Assembly (NCBI RefSeq): GCF_000821305.1
Contig: NZ_CCXK01000016.1
Coordinates: forward strand, 361,033 to 425,032
Length of the DNA: 64,000 nt
Reading direction: 5' to 3'
From: Clostridium culturomicium
Lineage (GTDB): Bacteria; Bacillota; Clostridia; Clostridiales; Clostridiaceae
Shown: piece after piece, positions 35,437-45,776 of the stretch
How the letters are laid out: each line of letters opens with the position of its first letter
Position numbering within the stretch: the first letter of the stretch is position 1
Position numbers and translations under genes: made by a program
Notes under the pieces: model-generated
Told to the model about the DNA's origin: nothing
Seen by the model: the letters and a program-made list of their open reading frames with translations, nothing else
The model's database searches: none

Positions 35437-38400
35437 TTAACTTCTCTTCCTTCTTTTAATAAATAGTCCCGCTCCAACAGTAGCTAATCCAGCTACTAAT
35501 ACAAAAGTTGAACCTATCATTGCTCCTGTTTGAGGAAGATTTGGCTTATTAGGCTTACTTGGTTTCTCTGGTTTTTCTATTTCCTTTTCTTTAACGGTTA
35601 CTTTACAAGTGTCAGTAAATTCACCTTCTTCACTAATTACGGCGATTACAGCTTCACCTTTACCAATTGCTACAACTTTTCCATCAATAACTGTTGCTAC
35701 CCTCTCGTCTGATGATGACCATTTAACATTTTTATTTGTAGCGTCTTCAGGCTTAAATGTAACCTCTAATTGTGCTTCTTCACTTTTATTTAAGTTAAGC
35801 TTATTTTTGCTAAGCTTTATTGATTCTAATGGAATTATTTTCTCTTCCTTCTCTACAACATTTATTTCCCAAGTTTTAACTATAGATGTACCATCAATGT
35901 TTACAGATACAAAGGCCTTTCCAACCTTATTAGCTACAGCTTTTCCATTTTCATCAACCGATACAATGCTGTTTGCAGAAGATATATATTCTGCTGAGTC
36001 TACTAAACTTTCATATGGCTCAACCTTAAAGTTAAGTTCAAATTCATCCCCAACATAAACCTCTCTTACTGGCTCTTCTATAATAACATCTTCAATTTCT
36101 GGAACTTTTCCATCAATGCCAACAGAAATATAACAGCTTAAAGCAAGTCTATTATCACTAGTTTTAACAGTTACCCTTGTAGAACCTGGGGCAACTGCTG
36201 TAACATTTCCTTCTGAATCAACGGTTACAACCTTCTCATTTGATGATTTCCATATTAGACTTACTCCTGTAACATTCTCTGGTGTTATAGTTGCAGTTAT
36301 TTTATCTGTTTCACCAACGTTTAAGAATATAGAAGTTTTATCTATAGTCATTTCTTCAAGACGTACTTCTTCATGATAACCTACTGCTTCAAGAATATCC
36401 TCTAAAGTTCTTCCATCATAACTTAACTCGGGATCTTTTCTGTCTAGAGCTTGTTCATTATATTGTTCAAAATTATACACTATATAATCCATGTCATAAA
36501 CATCAACCACACCATCAAAGTTAAAGTCTACTGGTACTTTTGAGTAATCAACCTTTTGACCATAGTACTTTTCAACCTCTAAAGCATCATGGATATCTAT
36601 AACTCCATCCTCTGTAGCATCTCCACCAAAAATATTTTTATAGAACTCTGCACCTAATAGGTAATAAACCTTACCTATTAATTCACCATCAATCATCCTA
36701 GATGGTATAAACTTAGCAGTCTTTTTAAAATGTCCTGGCATTGCTGTTACTAACATCATTTCTTCATCTGTTATTGGAAGGTTATAGTTATCATATTCAC
36801 CTGTACCCTCGTCATAGGTTAAATCATATTTATTTCCCTTTGAGTCTTCAATCCATATATACTTATCAAATTTTGGATTGTATAAATCCATTAGACTTAC
36901 TTCATAGAAACCTTCTGCCAATTGGAAAGTCTTAAGTGTTGAAGTTTTGGGTTTTATTTTAACTCCTTCATAGGTTCCATTGTAAGAAATATCTACTGGA
37001 TTGCCTTCTGCATCTTTAACTTCCATGCCTTGACATTGGATATATTCTTTATAAAACTCTGTTTCTGCATCATATGCAAGTTTTAACTCTACATCCACTA
37101 AAGCCATATCCTCTGGTATATTTACTGGATTTCCATCCTTATCAACTAACTCAATATTTAATCCAAGTTCTCTAGTTGAATAACCAAAGATTCTCTTATC
37201 AATTTTAACTTCATATCCATTCTTATCTAAGAATTCTTGAAGCTGAGCATTTACTCTTACATCCATGACTTCAAAGGCTTTAAAGAAGTTCAATGTAGTT
37301 TTAAAACTGCTTCCAATTACATTATTCACTGATATAGTTGCATTTATATTTTCTCCAAGAGACATTTCATCCTTATCTAAAGTTACACTGTGATAAGGTG
37401 TTCCCTCCTTAATGAAAAAATATCTTGGGGGCATATATAGGTTTTGTGAAGTAGCTATATCTATTGGCATTGGTGAAACTTCAAAAATACCATTTTCTAG
37501 ATCCTCTTCCTGTATACCTATTTTAAAGTTTCCTTGGTTATCAACAGAAATACCATAGTAAGGCATACCATTTACAAATCCTGCAATTTGTATACTTGTG
37601 GTATCAACCTTATAACCCATTTCATTTAAAACTTCAATACTGTTATCTGTAACATTTCCATGTAGCCAATAAGCCTTAAAAGTTTCCCCTGAATATTCTT
37701 CCTCTGTATACATATTTTCAGATACTTCATATACGCCTGGCTCTTTATCTAATTTAATTTTAACATCCTCATTATCTACTAATACATTGTAGCTAGAAGT
37801 GTACTTAGCATCCTTTTCTGCATCATTACAAACAAACTCTAAAATGTACTTGCCATCTTTCAAAGAGCTTCTTACCATATCCATATTGCCATCCTTGTCT
37901 ATAGGGAAATATCCCGCTCTGCTGTCTAAAGCTACAATATTATCACTATATCCTGGTGGAAGATAAGATATATCAATGACTGATGATAATCCAACAAGCT
38001 CTTTAGTTTCATAATCCCTTACATAGACCTCTACAGTACTGATTGGAGAGGAAACACTTATCATTGCAGAAAGTCCTGGTATTTTTGCAAAGTGCATCAT
38101 TTCAAGGTCATTACTCATAGCTGGTCTAGATAAAACTACTGACTCAACTCCTGGAGTTAAATACTTAACTGCAAAAGGTACTCTGTAATCCTCTGCTGGG
38201 TCTTCTGTGTTGGTAAATACTACAAACCCTTCATATCTTCCAACTGCTGAGTTACCTGGTACTGTAATTTCTGACTTAATATCAACAGTTTCTCCAGCTT
38301 CTAAAGTTACTTTATTTGGAATTTCCAAAGCAACTCCATTTTTTACAGCATCCTGTGAATTAGTGCTTTCTCCTAGGAATTGAACATCAACATCAAAGGT

Positions 38401-40743
38401 TTTATTTTTTTCTCCTGAATTTATCATCTGAATTGCTAATGATTTACTTACAGCTTCTTCACCCTTAGCAATTCTATCAAAGGATAAGGAACCTGTTATA
38501 TAAGGTAACTCAATTTTCTTATAATCCTCATCAAGAGATTCACACTTATCTAAAACCTTTATAGCAATATCTCTATTAACTGCCTCATATGCATTTATTC
38601 TCCCTGCTCCAATTTCATTTACTCCATAATCCTTAGTTAGCTTCTCTGCAGTATTCATTATTGCAACCTTAATCTGTTCTGGAGTAAGGTCCTTATTGTT
38701 TTGAAGCATTAAAGCTGCTACACCAGCAACATGAGGTGATGCCATGGAAGTCCCATCAATACGTGAATATGCAATACTGTAATCAATGCCGTCTTCCGGG
38801 CTATTAATATATTCTGGATAAGTAGAGAATATTCCTACTCCTGGTGCTGTGATATCAGGCTTTATAGTTTCATCAGAAGATGGTCCCCTTGAACTAAAGT
38901 CCGCTAACTCGTCCCCATTTGTAGATGTCTTACCATTAAACTCAATTTTAATACTTTTTACTGCTGTAGCCTCCATAGTATTCTCTACAATGGCTCCAGC
39001 CTTCTCTTCTTTAACCTTTTGTTCTTCTACTTCTACTGTTGATTGATCCTCTGTTTTAGTTTCTGCTTTTTCCTCTACCTCTTGTTGTCCCTCTGTAGTT
39101 TCAATATCTTCTACACTATCTTGCTTATCTTCTACTTGTGGTACTTCAAGATTCTCTTCCTTTGAATCTGTAGTAGCTATACCAAGTGCTTCCTTAAGAA
39201 CTTTACCATTTTCTTGACTTATTCCAATTCCAAGAACTCTATCAGTTCCCTCACCAAAGAATAATCCTATTTCTCCAGGAACATTATTGGCTAATATTAA
39301 AGCAACTGCACCTGCATTCTTAGCATTAATAAATTTCTCTGCAAAGGACAAATATCCACGGTCTACAAATAGAACTTTTCCCTTCACATCTAATTCACTA
39401 AGTTCATAGTCAAAACCAAAACCACCATAAATGATTTCATATTCATTTCCTACTACACTATCTATGCTGTCAAATGGTCTTGCAATAAGCTCACCATCAA
39501 TAGCATTACCATCAGGAAGTTCAAGTTTAAACTTATCTATGGAAATGTTAGTTGTACTTGCACCAACTGAAATTGATAGTGGTGAAGTTCCTGGAGACCC
39601 TAAGGTGCTTGCTCCCGGACCTGAATTGCCATTGGCAACTACTGGAACAACCCCAGCAATAGCAGCATTGTTACATGCAATGGAACTTGGATATAGAGGA
39701 CTTGGTGTTGTAATTCCTAAAGATAAGTTTATTACGTCCATGCCATCTTTAACTGATTGTTCAATTGCAGCAATAATATCTGCAGATGACCCAACTCCAT
39801 AAGGTCCCAGAACCTTATATGCGTATAGCTCCACATCAGGTGCTATACCTGTGACTGCGAATTCACTTTCACTATTTTTTCCATTAGCTCCAATAGTCCC
39901 TGAAACGTGGGTACCGTGAGATGTATAATAGTTATTTCCCCAATCATCCTTTTCTGGTTCACCACTTTTGCTCCAATCATCATAAGTTGTTTCCATTGGG
40001 TCTTCATCATTATTAACATAGTCATATCCACCAGGTCTATAATTCTCCTTTAAATCTGGGTGATTATAATCAATTCCTGTATCAAGAACTCCAACCTTAA
40101 TCCCCTTTCCAGTTATACCTTCCTTTCGAAGCTTGTCCACCCCAATTAATGGTGTACTCGATACCATTCTAGATGATATTTCTTCTATGCTTTTTGCACT
40201 TTTAATCTCCGGATCTACTCTTACCTCTTCATCCTTCCAAATGGATTTTACAACTCCACTTTCAAGGAGCATTGATATATCCGTTCCCCTAACCTTCATG
40301 GCTACACCATTAAAGGTATCGTAATAAGAATGTTCTATTTCATAAGTTTCTGATGATTTTTCTTTAGCCTTTCCTGCTAAAAATTTGCTGAACTCCTTAT
40401 GTTCTGTTTCAATCTCATCTCCTAATGAGTACTTGGAGCTTTCCTCCTTTAGAACATTGGCTGTTATCCTTGGTAATGATTTAAACTCAATTATTATTGA
40501 CTGATATTCTTCTGTTGAAACATCAACTCCATCCTTAATTGGACTTACCCCTGCCGATGAATCTTGAAGCTCCTTATTATACTTTTCTACCCATTCCTTT
40601 AGTGCATTTGCGCTTCTGTCAGTACGGATATCATAAGCATTTACGGCACTTATTGGAAAGAATGATAAGAATAACGATAGCGAAATTGTACCACTTATCA
40701 AACGTTTCCACATTTGAACCCTTTCCCATTTTTTTCTTGACAT
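35437..40743 (-). CDS. Cell-wall-anchored subtilisin-like serine protease (S8) with PA, dockerin-like and Big_2 domains
   Basis: 1768 residues. Signal peptide (1-36); propeptide; S8 domain with Asp221 (VLDTGID), His276 (SHGTHVSGT), oxyanion Asn371 (VANGNSGPG) and Ser666 (DGTSMASPHVAG). A PA domain is inserted before the Ser block (about 430-525), and it is followed by an unusual acidic Glu/Gln-rich stretch at about 524-595. Then a C5a-peptidase-like Fn3 region; at about 1370-1425 two EF-hand-like calcium loops (DATEDGVIDIHD, DFNFDGVVDVYD) as in dockerins; three Big_2 domains; LPQTG at 1736-1740, membrane segment and basic tail. A surface protease feeding peptides to amino-acid fermentation. 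Start ATG has GAGGGGG at good spacing. Confidence 0.93.
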   Translation of the reverse strand: MSRKKWERVQMWKRLISGTISLSLFLSFFPISAVNAYDIRTDRSANALKEWVEKYNKELQDSSAGVSPIKDGVDVSTEEYQSIIIEFKSLPRITANVLKEESSKYSLGDEIETEHKEFSKFLAGKAKEKSSETYEIEHSYYDTFNGVAMKVRGTDISMLLESGVVKSIWKDEEVRVDPEIKSAKSIEEISSRMVSSTPLIGVDKLRKEGITGKGIKVGVLDTGIDYNHPDLKENYRPGGYDYVNNDEDPMETTYDDWSKSGEPEKDDWGNNYYTSHGTHVSGTIGANGKNSESEFAVTGIAPDVELYAYKVLGPYGVGSSADIIAAIEQSVKDGMDVINLSLGITTPSPLYPSSIACNNAAIAGVVPVVANGNSGPGASTLGSPGTSPLSISVGASTTNISIDKFKLELPDGNAIDGELIARPFDSIDSVVGNEYEIIYGGFGFDYELSELDVKGKVLFVDRGYLSFAEKFINAKNAGAVALILANNVPGEIGLFFGEGTDRVLGIGISQENGKVLKEALGIATTDSKEENLEVPQVEDKQDSVEDIETTEGQQEVEEKAETKTEDQSTVEVEEQKVKEEKAGAIVENTMEATAVKSIKIEFNGKTSTNGDELADFSSRGPSSDETIKPDITAPGVGIFSTYPEYINSPEDGIDYSIAYSRIDGTSMASPHVAGVAALMLQNNKDLTPEQIKVAIMNTAEKLTKDYGVNEIGAGRINAYEAVNRDIAIKVLDKCESLDEDYKKIELPYITGSLSFDRIAKGEEAVSKSLAIQMINSGEKNKTFDVDVQFLGESTNSQDAVKNGVALEIPNKVTLEAGETVDIKSEITVPGNSAVGRYEGFVVFTNTEDPAEDYRVPFAVKYLTPGVESVVLSRPAMSNDLEMMHFAKIPGLSAMISVSSPISTVEVYVRDYETKELVGLSSVIDISYLPPGYSDNIVALDSRAGYFPIDKDGNMDMVRSSLKDGKYILEFVCNDAEKDAKYTSSYNVLVDNEDVKIKLDKEPGVYEVSENMYTEEEYSGETFKAYWLHGNVTDNSIEVLNEMGYKVDTTSIQIAGFVNGMPYYGISVDNQGNFKIGIQEEDLENGIFEVSPMPIDIATSQNLYMPPRYFFIKEGTPYHSVTLDKDEMSLGENINATISVNNVIGSSFKTTLNFFKAFEVMDVRVNAQLQEFLDKNGYEVKIDKRIFGYSTRELGLNIELVDKDGNPVNIPEDMALVDVELKLAYDAETEFYKEYIQCQGMEVKDAEGNPVDISYNGTYEGVKIKPKTSTLKTFQLAEGFYEVSLMDLYNPKFDKYIWIEDSKGNKYDLTYDEGTGEYDNYNLPITDEEMMLVTAMPGHFKKTAKFIPSRMIDGELIGKVYYLLGAEFYKNIFGGDATEDGVIDIHDALEVEKYYGQKVDYSKVPVDFNFDGVVDVYDMDYIVYNFEQYNEQALDRKDPELSYDGRTLEDILEAVGYHEEVRLEEMTIDKTSIFLNVGETDKITATITPENVTGVSLIWKSSNEKVVTVDSEGNVTAVAPGSTRVTVKTSDNRLALSCYISVGIDGKVPEIEDVIIEEPVREVYVGDEFELNFKVEPYESLVDSAEYISSANSIVSVDENGKAVANKVGKAFVSVNIDGTSIVKTWEINVVEKEEKIIPLESIKLSKNKLNLNKSEEAQLEVTFKPEDATNKNVKWSSSDERVATVIDGKVVAIGKGEAVIAVISEEGEFTDTCKVTVKEKEIEKPEKPSKPNKPNLPQTGAMIGSTFVLVAGLATVGAGLFIKRRKRS

Positions 40744-40886
40744 AATTTATCCCCCTCTTATAAAAATAATGTTTAAGAACTAGTTATAACTTGATGTCCA
40801 AAACATGCTTAATCAATATACGAAACCATTTGGCAAAAATTACCAAATAGTTAATATTTTTTTATATTTTTTATTTAATATAAAAA

Positions 40887-40917
40887 AATAGCCTATGGAT
40901 TTTATCCATAAGCTATT
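40887..40917 (-). terminator. Terminator after the 77-residue protein gene
   Basis: Arms AATAGCTTATGGAT and ATCCATAGGCTATT followed by a run of seven T residues on the minus strand. Confidence 0.85.
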
Positions 40918-40932
40918 AGAAATATTTTTATA

Positions 40933-41163
40933 TTAATTATTAACTATGTCCTTAATAATTTCTACTCTTTCTTCTCCTAAGATGTTAGCAATTTTAACTT
41001 CTATGCTACCACCTTTTTTAAATACTCTTTCTTCATTAGCACTTATTATTTTCTTAATTCTTTCTGATAAATCTTCATAGGACATTAAATCATCTCTATA
41101 AACATCTACCATATCTCTTAAGCATGACCCCAATTCTTTTGGGTTCTTATATAATATTCTCAT
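40933..41163 (-). CDS. Small conserved clostridial protein (TIGR04540-like)
   Basis: 76 residues starting MRILYKNPKELGSCLRDM. An ATG 12 bases upstream (41175) is in frame, but the GGAGG that should serve as ribosome binding site lies inside that extension, so ATG at 41163 is the start. The YKNPKEL opening, the middle LSERIKKII and the ending LGEERVEIIKDIV resemble a small clostridial family I remember as TIGR04540, whose function is unknown. Soluble, charged, mostly helical. Monocistronic with its own terminator. Confidence 0.7.
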   Translation of the reverse strand: MRILYKNPKELGSCLRDMVDVYRDDLMSYEDLSERIKKIISANEERVFKKGGSIEVKIANILGEERVEIIKDIVNN

Positions 41164-41257
41164 ACGTTCCTCCATCTTGTTCTTTGATTAAACTAATATA
41201 ATTTACTATATCATTATTTTGTTCAATTTTTCAACATGTATACGTCCAAGCCTAATT

Positions 41258-42163
41258 TTACCCAACTAATGCTACAAACAACGGTATTGTTACAATAGAT
41301 AAAACTGTAGTAATAAATACACATTGAGATGCATATTTACCATCACCATTATTATCAATTGCCATAACTGGACATATTGCCGCTCCCGGCATAGCCATAA
41401 TTAATGTTGGTACAGCTATAAGCATTGGATCTATGCCAAGATATTTCATTGGTAAAAATACTATTATCGGAACTAATATTAACCTAATAAATGATACAAG
41501 ATATAAGCTCCAATCTGATAAAACCTCTTTAATACTACTGCTACATAGCATAGAACCAATTATTATCATTGAAAGTGGTGTTGTTATTGCGGCCACATTT
41601 CTTACTCCTAAAAGCAAGAAATCTGGAATTGTTACTTGAGTCATAAATATAACTCCACCAATTGCCACAGCCCATAGTGCAGCATTTTTCACTATATTTT
41701 TAAATGATTCCTTAATTGTTAGGCCTGTACTAAACAACCCATAGCCGAATGTCCATACGAAAATATAGAAAAATATATTATATATTGATGCATAGAAAAT
41801 TCCTATTTCTCCATAAATACTTCCTAAAACAGGAAACCCCATAAAAGCACAGTTACTAAAGGTTGTCATAAATACAAGTACAGACCTACGCTTCTTCTCT
41901 GTCTTGCAAAATACTAATTTACTAATAACAAATGCCAATACATGTATTATAAAAGAATAAAAAATTAATTTTTTACAGTTATCTACAATACTTTTATCAT
42001 AAGTCATATAAAAACTATTAATTATAGATAAAGGTAATGTAATATTAACTAAAAGACTATTAAGACCCTTTTCCACTCTATCGTCAATGAAATTTTTCTT
42101 TCTGGCATATACACCTATTGCCATCATAAAACATAGGGCAATAATCTCATTTGCTGCCTTCAT
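41258..42163 (-). CDS. AEC-family (auxin efflux carrier type) transporter
   Basis: 302 residues starting at ATG 42163, preceded by GGGGGG at good spacing; an ATG at 42178 just upstream contains that site and is rejected. About ten membrane segments with the two-repeat AEC layout; typical phrases are SLLVNITLPLSIINSF near the start, FSNCAFMGFPVLGSIYG (broken-helix transport motif) and MPGAAICPVMA near the end. Members export organic acids or amino acids; the substrate is unknown. Confidence 0.88.
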   Translation of the reverse strand: MKAANEIIALCFMMAIGVYARKKNFIDDRVEKGLNSLLVNITLPLSIINSFYMTYDKSIVDNCKKLIFYSFIIHVLAFVISKLVFCKTEKKRRSVLVFMTTFSNCAFMGFPVLGSIYGEIGIFYASIYNIFFYIFVWTFGYGLFSTGLTIKESFKNIVKNAALWAVAIGGVIFMTQVTIPDFLLLGVRNVAAITTPLSMIIIGSMLCSSSIKEVLSDWSLYLVSFIRLILVPIIVFLPMKYLGIDPMLIAVPTLIMAMPGAAICPVMAIDNNGDGKYASQCVFITTVLSIVTIPLFVALVG

Positions 42164-42330
42164 TTGTTTTCCCCCCATCGGTGATATTTTAGTCCACTCC
42201 CAATTATACTACAAACTTTCCACTATTCTATAGCTTTATTTCACTTTTTTAATGTACACCTTCTCATTATTGCAGTATTGATATAAAATTATATAGTAAA
42301 GCTCCAAATAATAATAAAGGAGGTCCTATT

Positions 42331-42633
42331 ATGACTAGTTCATTTATCATATACTTATTATTTATAAATACCGTTGCATTCTTTGCAATGTTAATAGATA
42401 AACGTCGTGCAATTAATAAGCAGTGGAGAATTAGTGAAAAAGCTCTTATAGGTATGTCAGTAGCTGGCGGATCAATTGGTATGCTTTGTGGAATGCAGAT
42501 ATTTAGGCATAAAACTAAGCATAAAAAATTCACTATTGGTATTCCTTTAATTCTTGTAGTTCAAATTTTACTTCTAGGCTTTTCACTTGAAAACTATGAA
42601 GTAATTCTAAAGGAAATTAATAAGATGTTCTAA
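42331..42633 (+). CDS. DUF1294 family small membrane protein
   Basis: 100 residues with about three hydrophobic segments. The block FAMLIDKRRAINKQWRISEK and the following GGSIGMLCGMQIFRHKTKHKKF are the family signature (D-K-x-x-A, R-I-x-E, G-x-x-G-x, R-H-K-T-x-H). Start ATG follows AAAGGAGG. Function unknown; a lone plus-strand gene converging on the flavin-reductase-like gene. Confidence 0.85.
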   Translation: MTSSFIIYLLFINTVAFFAMLIDKRRAINKQWRISEKALIGMSVAGGSIGMLCGMQIFRHKTKHKKFTIGIPLILVVQILLLGFSLENYEVILKEINKMF

Positions 42634-42648
42634 GCATGAATTTTAAAG

Positions 42649-42679
42649 GGGTTATATCAAAATCATCTTGATATAACCC
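42649..42679. terminator. Bidirectional terminator between convergent genes
   Basis: Perfect 12-bp stem (GGGTTATATCAA / TTGATATAACCC) between the DUF1294 gene and the flavin-reductase-like gene, serving both. Confidence 0.8.
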
Positions 42680-42693
42680 TCAATTATTTTAAG

Positions 42694-43221
42694 CTATAAT
42701 TTATAAACTGCTTCCACTTCTCCATAATAAATCACATGGTAATCTTCTTTAGGGTACGCAGAAGCTTTAATATCTTCTGATAAAAATTCTGGACTCATTT
42801 CTTGTTTATAAACAATCTTACACTCATAAGTCAAAACATTTGGAGCATTAATGACTGGTGTATCAACAAACTTAGCTGGTATAAGCTCTAAATTGCACTC
42901 TTGAAACTTGTCATAATCTCTTCCTGATTTAGTTCCACAGAAAACTATTTCCTTTTTCAAGTTATCATCCATTGGAATTGTAACAGTAAAGTTATCTACT
43001 TTCTCAATGAAATCATAAGTATATCTATGTTTTCTAACCATTACAGCAAAGATACATTTTCCCCATTGATAACCAACGTTCCCCCAGCCAATAGTCATAG
43101 TATTCACGTTATTTCCTGCTTTAACTGTTAAAAATGCACCCTTTTCGTGAAGATTTCTAACTGCCATATTAAGATCTTCAGTAAACTCTTTAAAATCTAC
43201 CACATAAACCATCTCCCTCAT
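42694..43221 (-). CDS. Flavin reductase-like FMN-binding protein
   Basis: 175 residues with the split-barrel flavin-binding fold: FLTVKAGNNVNTMTIGWGNVGYQWGK (the Thr-rich strand that contacts FMN) and MVRKHRYTYDFIEK, followed by FCGTKSGRDYDKF. No partner oxygenase is nearby. The gene follows the ornithine racemase gene by 35 bases and may be the last member of the ornithine operon, though no role in that pathway is known to me. It could reduce free flavin or serve in redox protection. Confidence 0.85.
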   Translation of the reverse strand: MREMVYVVDFKEFTEDLNMAVRNLHEKGAFLTVKAGNNVNTMTIGWGNVGYQWGKCIFAVMVRKHRYTYDFIEKVDNFTVTIPMDDNLKKEIVFCGTKSGRDYDKFQECNLELIPAKFVDTPVINAPNVLTYECKIVYKQEMSPEFLSEDIKASAYPKEDYHVIYYGEVEAVYKL

Positions 43222-43256
43222 TTACTCATAACTCCATTATAGCTTACATTTATACA

Positions 43257-44366
43257 TTACACTATATACTTATTAATATACTCCGAAGTCATCAGTGATA
43301 GCAAAGCACCATAATCCACATCAAATTCAACAACATCTCCAACCTTATAATTTCCCTTACAATTAGTTAAATTTAAAAGTAGATGATCGCTGCTGCCTCC
43401 TAAGATTTCAATGGTCTTGTCTCTTGGAGTTAGGCCATCAATTCTTACATCCTGTCTGCCAACAGATATTATTGCTCTTTTCATAATGCCCTTATCCTCA
43501 AAGGTTGGAATTTCTCCAAAAGCATCCATTCCTATATTTCCAATAGGCATTGATGGCTTTTCCTTTAATTCAATGATTTCACCCTTAAAAGTAAATATAT
43601 CCTTGAACATTCCTGGAATGTCCTTACCATAGGCTGTTTCTCTACCTAAAACCACAGATTCTCCTAATCTTAAATTAGTAATTCCATCTACCATAGTTTT
43701 ATTTAATACCTTATATAAACTGCTGGAGTTCCCACCTGAAACCACCTTTAATTTTATCCCCAGCTTTTCCTCAATGTCCCTCTTTATATCCACAAGTTTG
43801 CCTAAATTGTTATCATCTGGAATAATTCCTCCATAGCAAGTTAAGTTAGTTCCTATTCCCAAGAATTCAATATTAGGCAAACCTATAACCTCTTTTGAGG
43901 TATTTATAACCTCCCCCGGCCATATACCCTCTCTTAAATCTCCTAAATCTATCATTAATATAATCTTATGAACCTTATTAGCCTTAACGGCTGCCTTTGA
44001 CAAAGCTTTCAAAGTATCCATTTCCGAATTTAAAGATATATCCGCATACCTTACAACTTCTTCAGCTTGACTAATGGATGGAAGTCTTAAAAGCAGCTTT
44101 TCACAACTTAAACCCTTTATTCTCTTTAAGTTTTCCACCCTTGAGTCTCCAATTATACTAACCCCAGCCTCTAATATAATCTTCACCATATCTGGCATGG
44201 AGCAAAACACCTTTGTTACCACTGCTAAATCTATCTTATTTCTTCTGCAGATATTTAAAGCCATTTTAGTATTATGACTTAATTTATCTAAGTTTATCTC
44301 TATTCTTGGATAGCTTTCATCTTTGGTAATAGTCATCTCTTGTGGAATATTATATACCTCAGACAT
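43257..44366 (-). CDS. orr: Ornithine racemase (PLP, alanine racemase fold)
   Basis: 369 residues with the alanine-racemase-type N-terminal barrel. The PLP lysine is in LAVVTKVFC, and typical phosphate-binding and substrate loops follow (IGDSRVENL, LRLGESVVLG). It converts L-ornithine to D-ornithine, the substrate of the aminomutase encoded upstream. Placement in an operon with oraS, oraE, ortA, ortB and ord is the same set as in ornithine-fermenting clostridia, which settles the call over a general alanine racemase. Confidence 0.9.
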   Translation of the reverse strand: MSEVYNIPQEMTITKDESYPRIEINLDKLSHNTKMALNICRRNKIDLAVVTKVFCSMPDMVKIILEAGVSIIGDSRVENLKRIKGLSCEKLLLRLPSISQAEEVVRYADISLNSEMDTLKALSKAAVKANKVHKIILMIDLGDLREGIWPGEVINTSKEVIGLPNIEFLGIGTNLTCYGGIIPDDNNLGKLVDIKRDIEEKLGIKLKVVSGGNSSSLYKVLNKTMVDGITNLRLGESVVLGRETAYGKDIPGMFKDIFTFKGEIIELKEKPSMPIGNIGMDAFGEIPTFEDKGIMKRAIISVGRQDVRIDGLTPRDKTIEILGGSSDHLLLNLTNCKGNYKVGDVVEFDVDYGALLSLMTSEYINKYIV

Positions 44367-44381
44367 TTGAATTTCCCCCTA

Positions 44382-45713
44382 CTAATTTAATCCCAAGCTT
44401 GCTTTTAAAAGTTCCGCTGCCGCCTTTTTATTTTCCCTTGAAAGGACTCCTGCACAAGCCATAATATACATATTATCTATGAGCACCTTAGCTTCCTTTG
44501 TTGGCCTCATGGTGATATCGCCTTTTACATCTTTAATAGCTTCTAGAAGTTCTTCTCCTTCACCAAGCCTTGTTAAAGCTCCCCCTGTTCCAACTATATA
44601 CTTAACCATTGACAAATCTTTACCGTATGCACTAAACTTTCTTCCAGAACCAAATACTCTTTTTATATATCCAACATGTCTGTCCACAGCTACATTAACT
44701 GCCTTTTGGGTTAGTACTCTGCTCCAATGCCTTTCTTCTTCCGTTGCTGGAATTGGTTTAATATATCCTTCAATTTCTTCTCTAGTTTTGCCTTCTAACT
44801 CATAATCATTAAGGAGTGAAATAACATTCTCACGATTTACATATACACCTATATCCCCTTCAACAGTTCTTTTAGCCTTTGGTTCAGGTGTAATTAAAAT
44901 ATCTAACACTTCTATGCTTCCATCAGTAACAGAATGAACATCCGTAGTGGCTCCCCCAACATCAAGAACCATTACATCTCCGAGCATTTCATAAAGCAGC
45001 TTAGTTGCTTCCATAACAGCTCCTGGAGTTGGCATAATTGCTCCATCTACCATTTCCTTGATTTTATCCATTCCACCAGCCCTTACAATATTCTTTTCAA
45101 AGGCATCTTGAATTATCGCTCTAGCTGGCTCTACATTAAGCTCATCAACCTTTGGATATACATTGTCTATAACGTAGAGCTCCTTATCTTCAAAGATTTC
45201 TTTTATCTCATCTTGATTGGCAATATTGCCGCAATATACCACAGGAATATTAAAATCAGCTGCACTTATAAGTTCTGCATTATCTAGAGCTGTTTCTCTT
45301 TCCCCATAATCTGTTCCCCCTGCAATCATTATAAGATTAGGATTTATAGCTTTTATTTTCTTTAAATCAGTTCTACGAAGCCTCCCTGCAGTAACATTCT
45401 TAATAATTCCCCCTGCTCCAAGAGCTGCTTCCCTTGCCGCCTTTACTGTCATATCTTCAACTAATCCATGAACAGTAATTTTAAGTCCCCCTGCAGCACT
45501 ACTAGTAGCAATCATTCTTCCATATTCTAAATATTCTCCTAAGCTATCTTCAATTTCCTTTATAGCATTTCGAAGTCCGATGGTTACGTCACCTTCTAAA
45601 ACAGAAGTAAACCCCTTGCCTTGACCCACAACTTCTACACCATTACTAAAATTAAAGGCTGTTACAACCGTAGTAGTACTTCCTATCTCTGCTATCAAAT
45701 ATTCTACCTTCAT
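44382..45713 (-). CDS. GlmL/MutL-type accessory ATPase for a B12-dependent mutase
   Basis: 443 residues from ATG at 45713, where AGGAGGAG is ideally placed; the frame opens at 45749. ASKHA-type ATPase: IAEIGSTTTVVTAF near the start is the phosphate-binding loop, and MVLDVGGATTDVHSV the second one. The family sits beside glutamate mutase (GlmL) and ornithine aminomutase genes and is thought to reactivate the B12 enzyme by exchanging damaged cofactor; this has not been shown for every member. Here it lies 63 bases after oraE and 15 before orr. Confidence 0.88.
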   Translation of the reverse strand: MKVEYLIAEIGSTTTVVTAFNFSNGVEVVGQGKGFTSVLEGDVTIGLRNAIKEIEDSLGEYLEYGRMIATSSAAGGLKITVHGLVEDMTVKAAREAALGAGGIIKNVTAGRLRRTDLKKIKAINPNLIMIAGGTDYGERETALDNAELISAADFNIPVVYCGNIANQDEIKEIFEDKELYVIDNVYPKVDELNVEPARAIIQDAFEKNIVRAGGMDKIKEMVDGAIMPTPGAVMEATKLLYEMLGDVMVLDVGGATTDVHSVTDGSIEVLDILITPEPKAKRTVEGDIGVYVNRENVISLLNDYELEGKTREEIEGYIKPIPATEEERHWSRVLTQKAVNVAVDRHVGYIKRVFGSGRKFSAYGKDLSMVKYIVGTGGALTRLGEGEELLEAIKDVKGDITMRPTKEAKVLIDNMYIMACAGVLSRENKKAAAELLKASLGLN

Positions 45714-45776
45714 AACTCCTCCTGCTTTAAAGGGCATACAGTATTTCATGTATGCCCCTCAATATTAGATTTTTAA

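Noticed and set aside
42694..43221. Flavin-reductase-like protein as an enzyme of ornithine fermentation
   Set aside because: No known step of the pathway needs it; it may only share the transcript.
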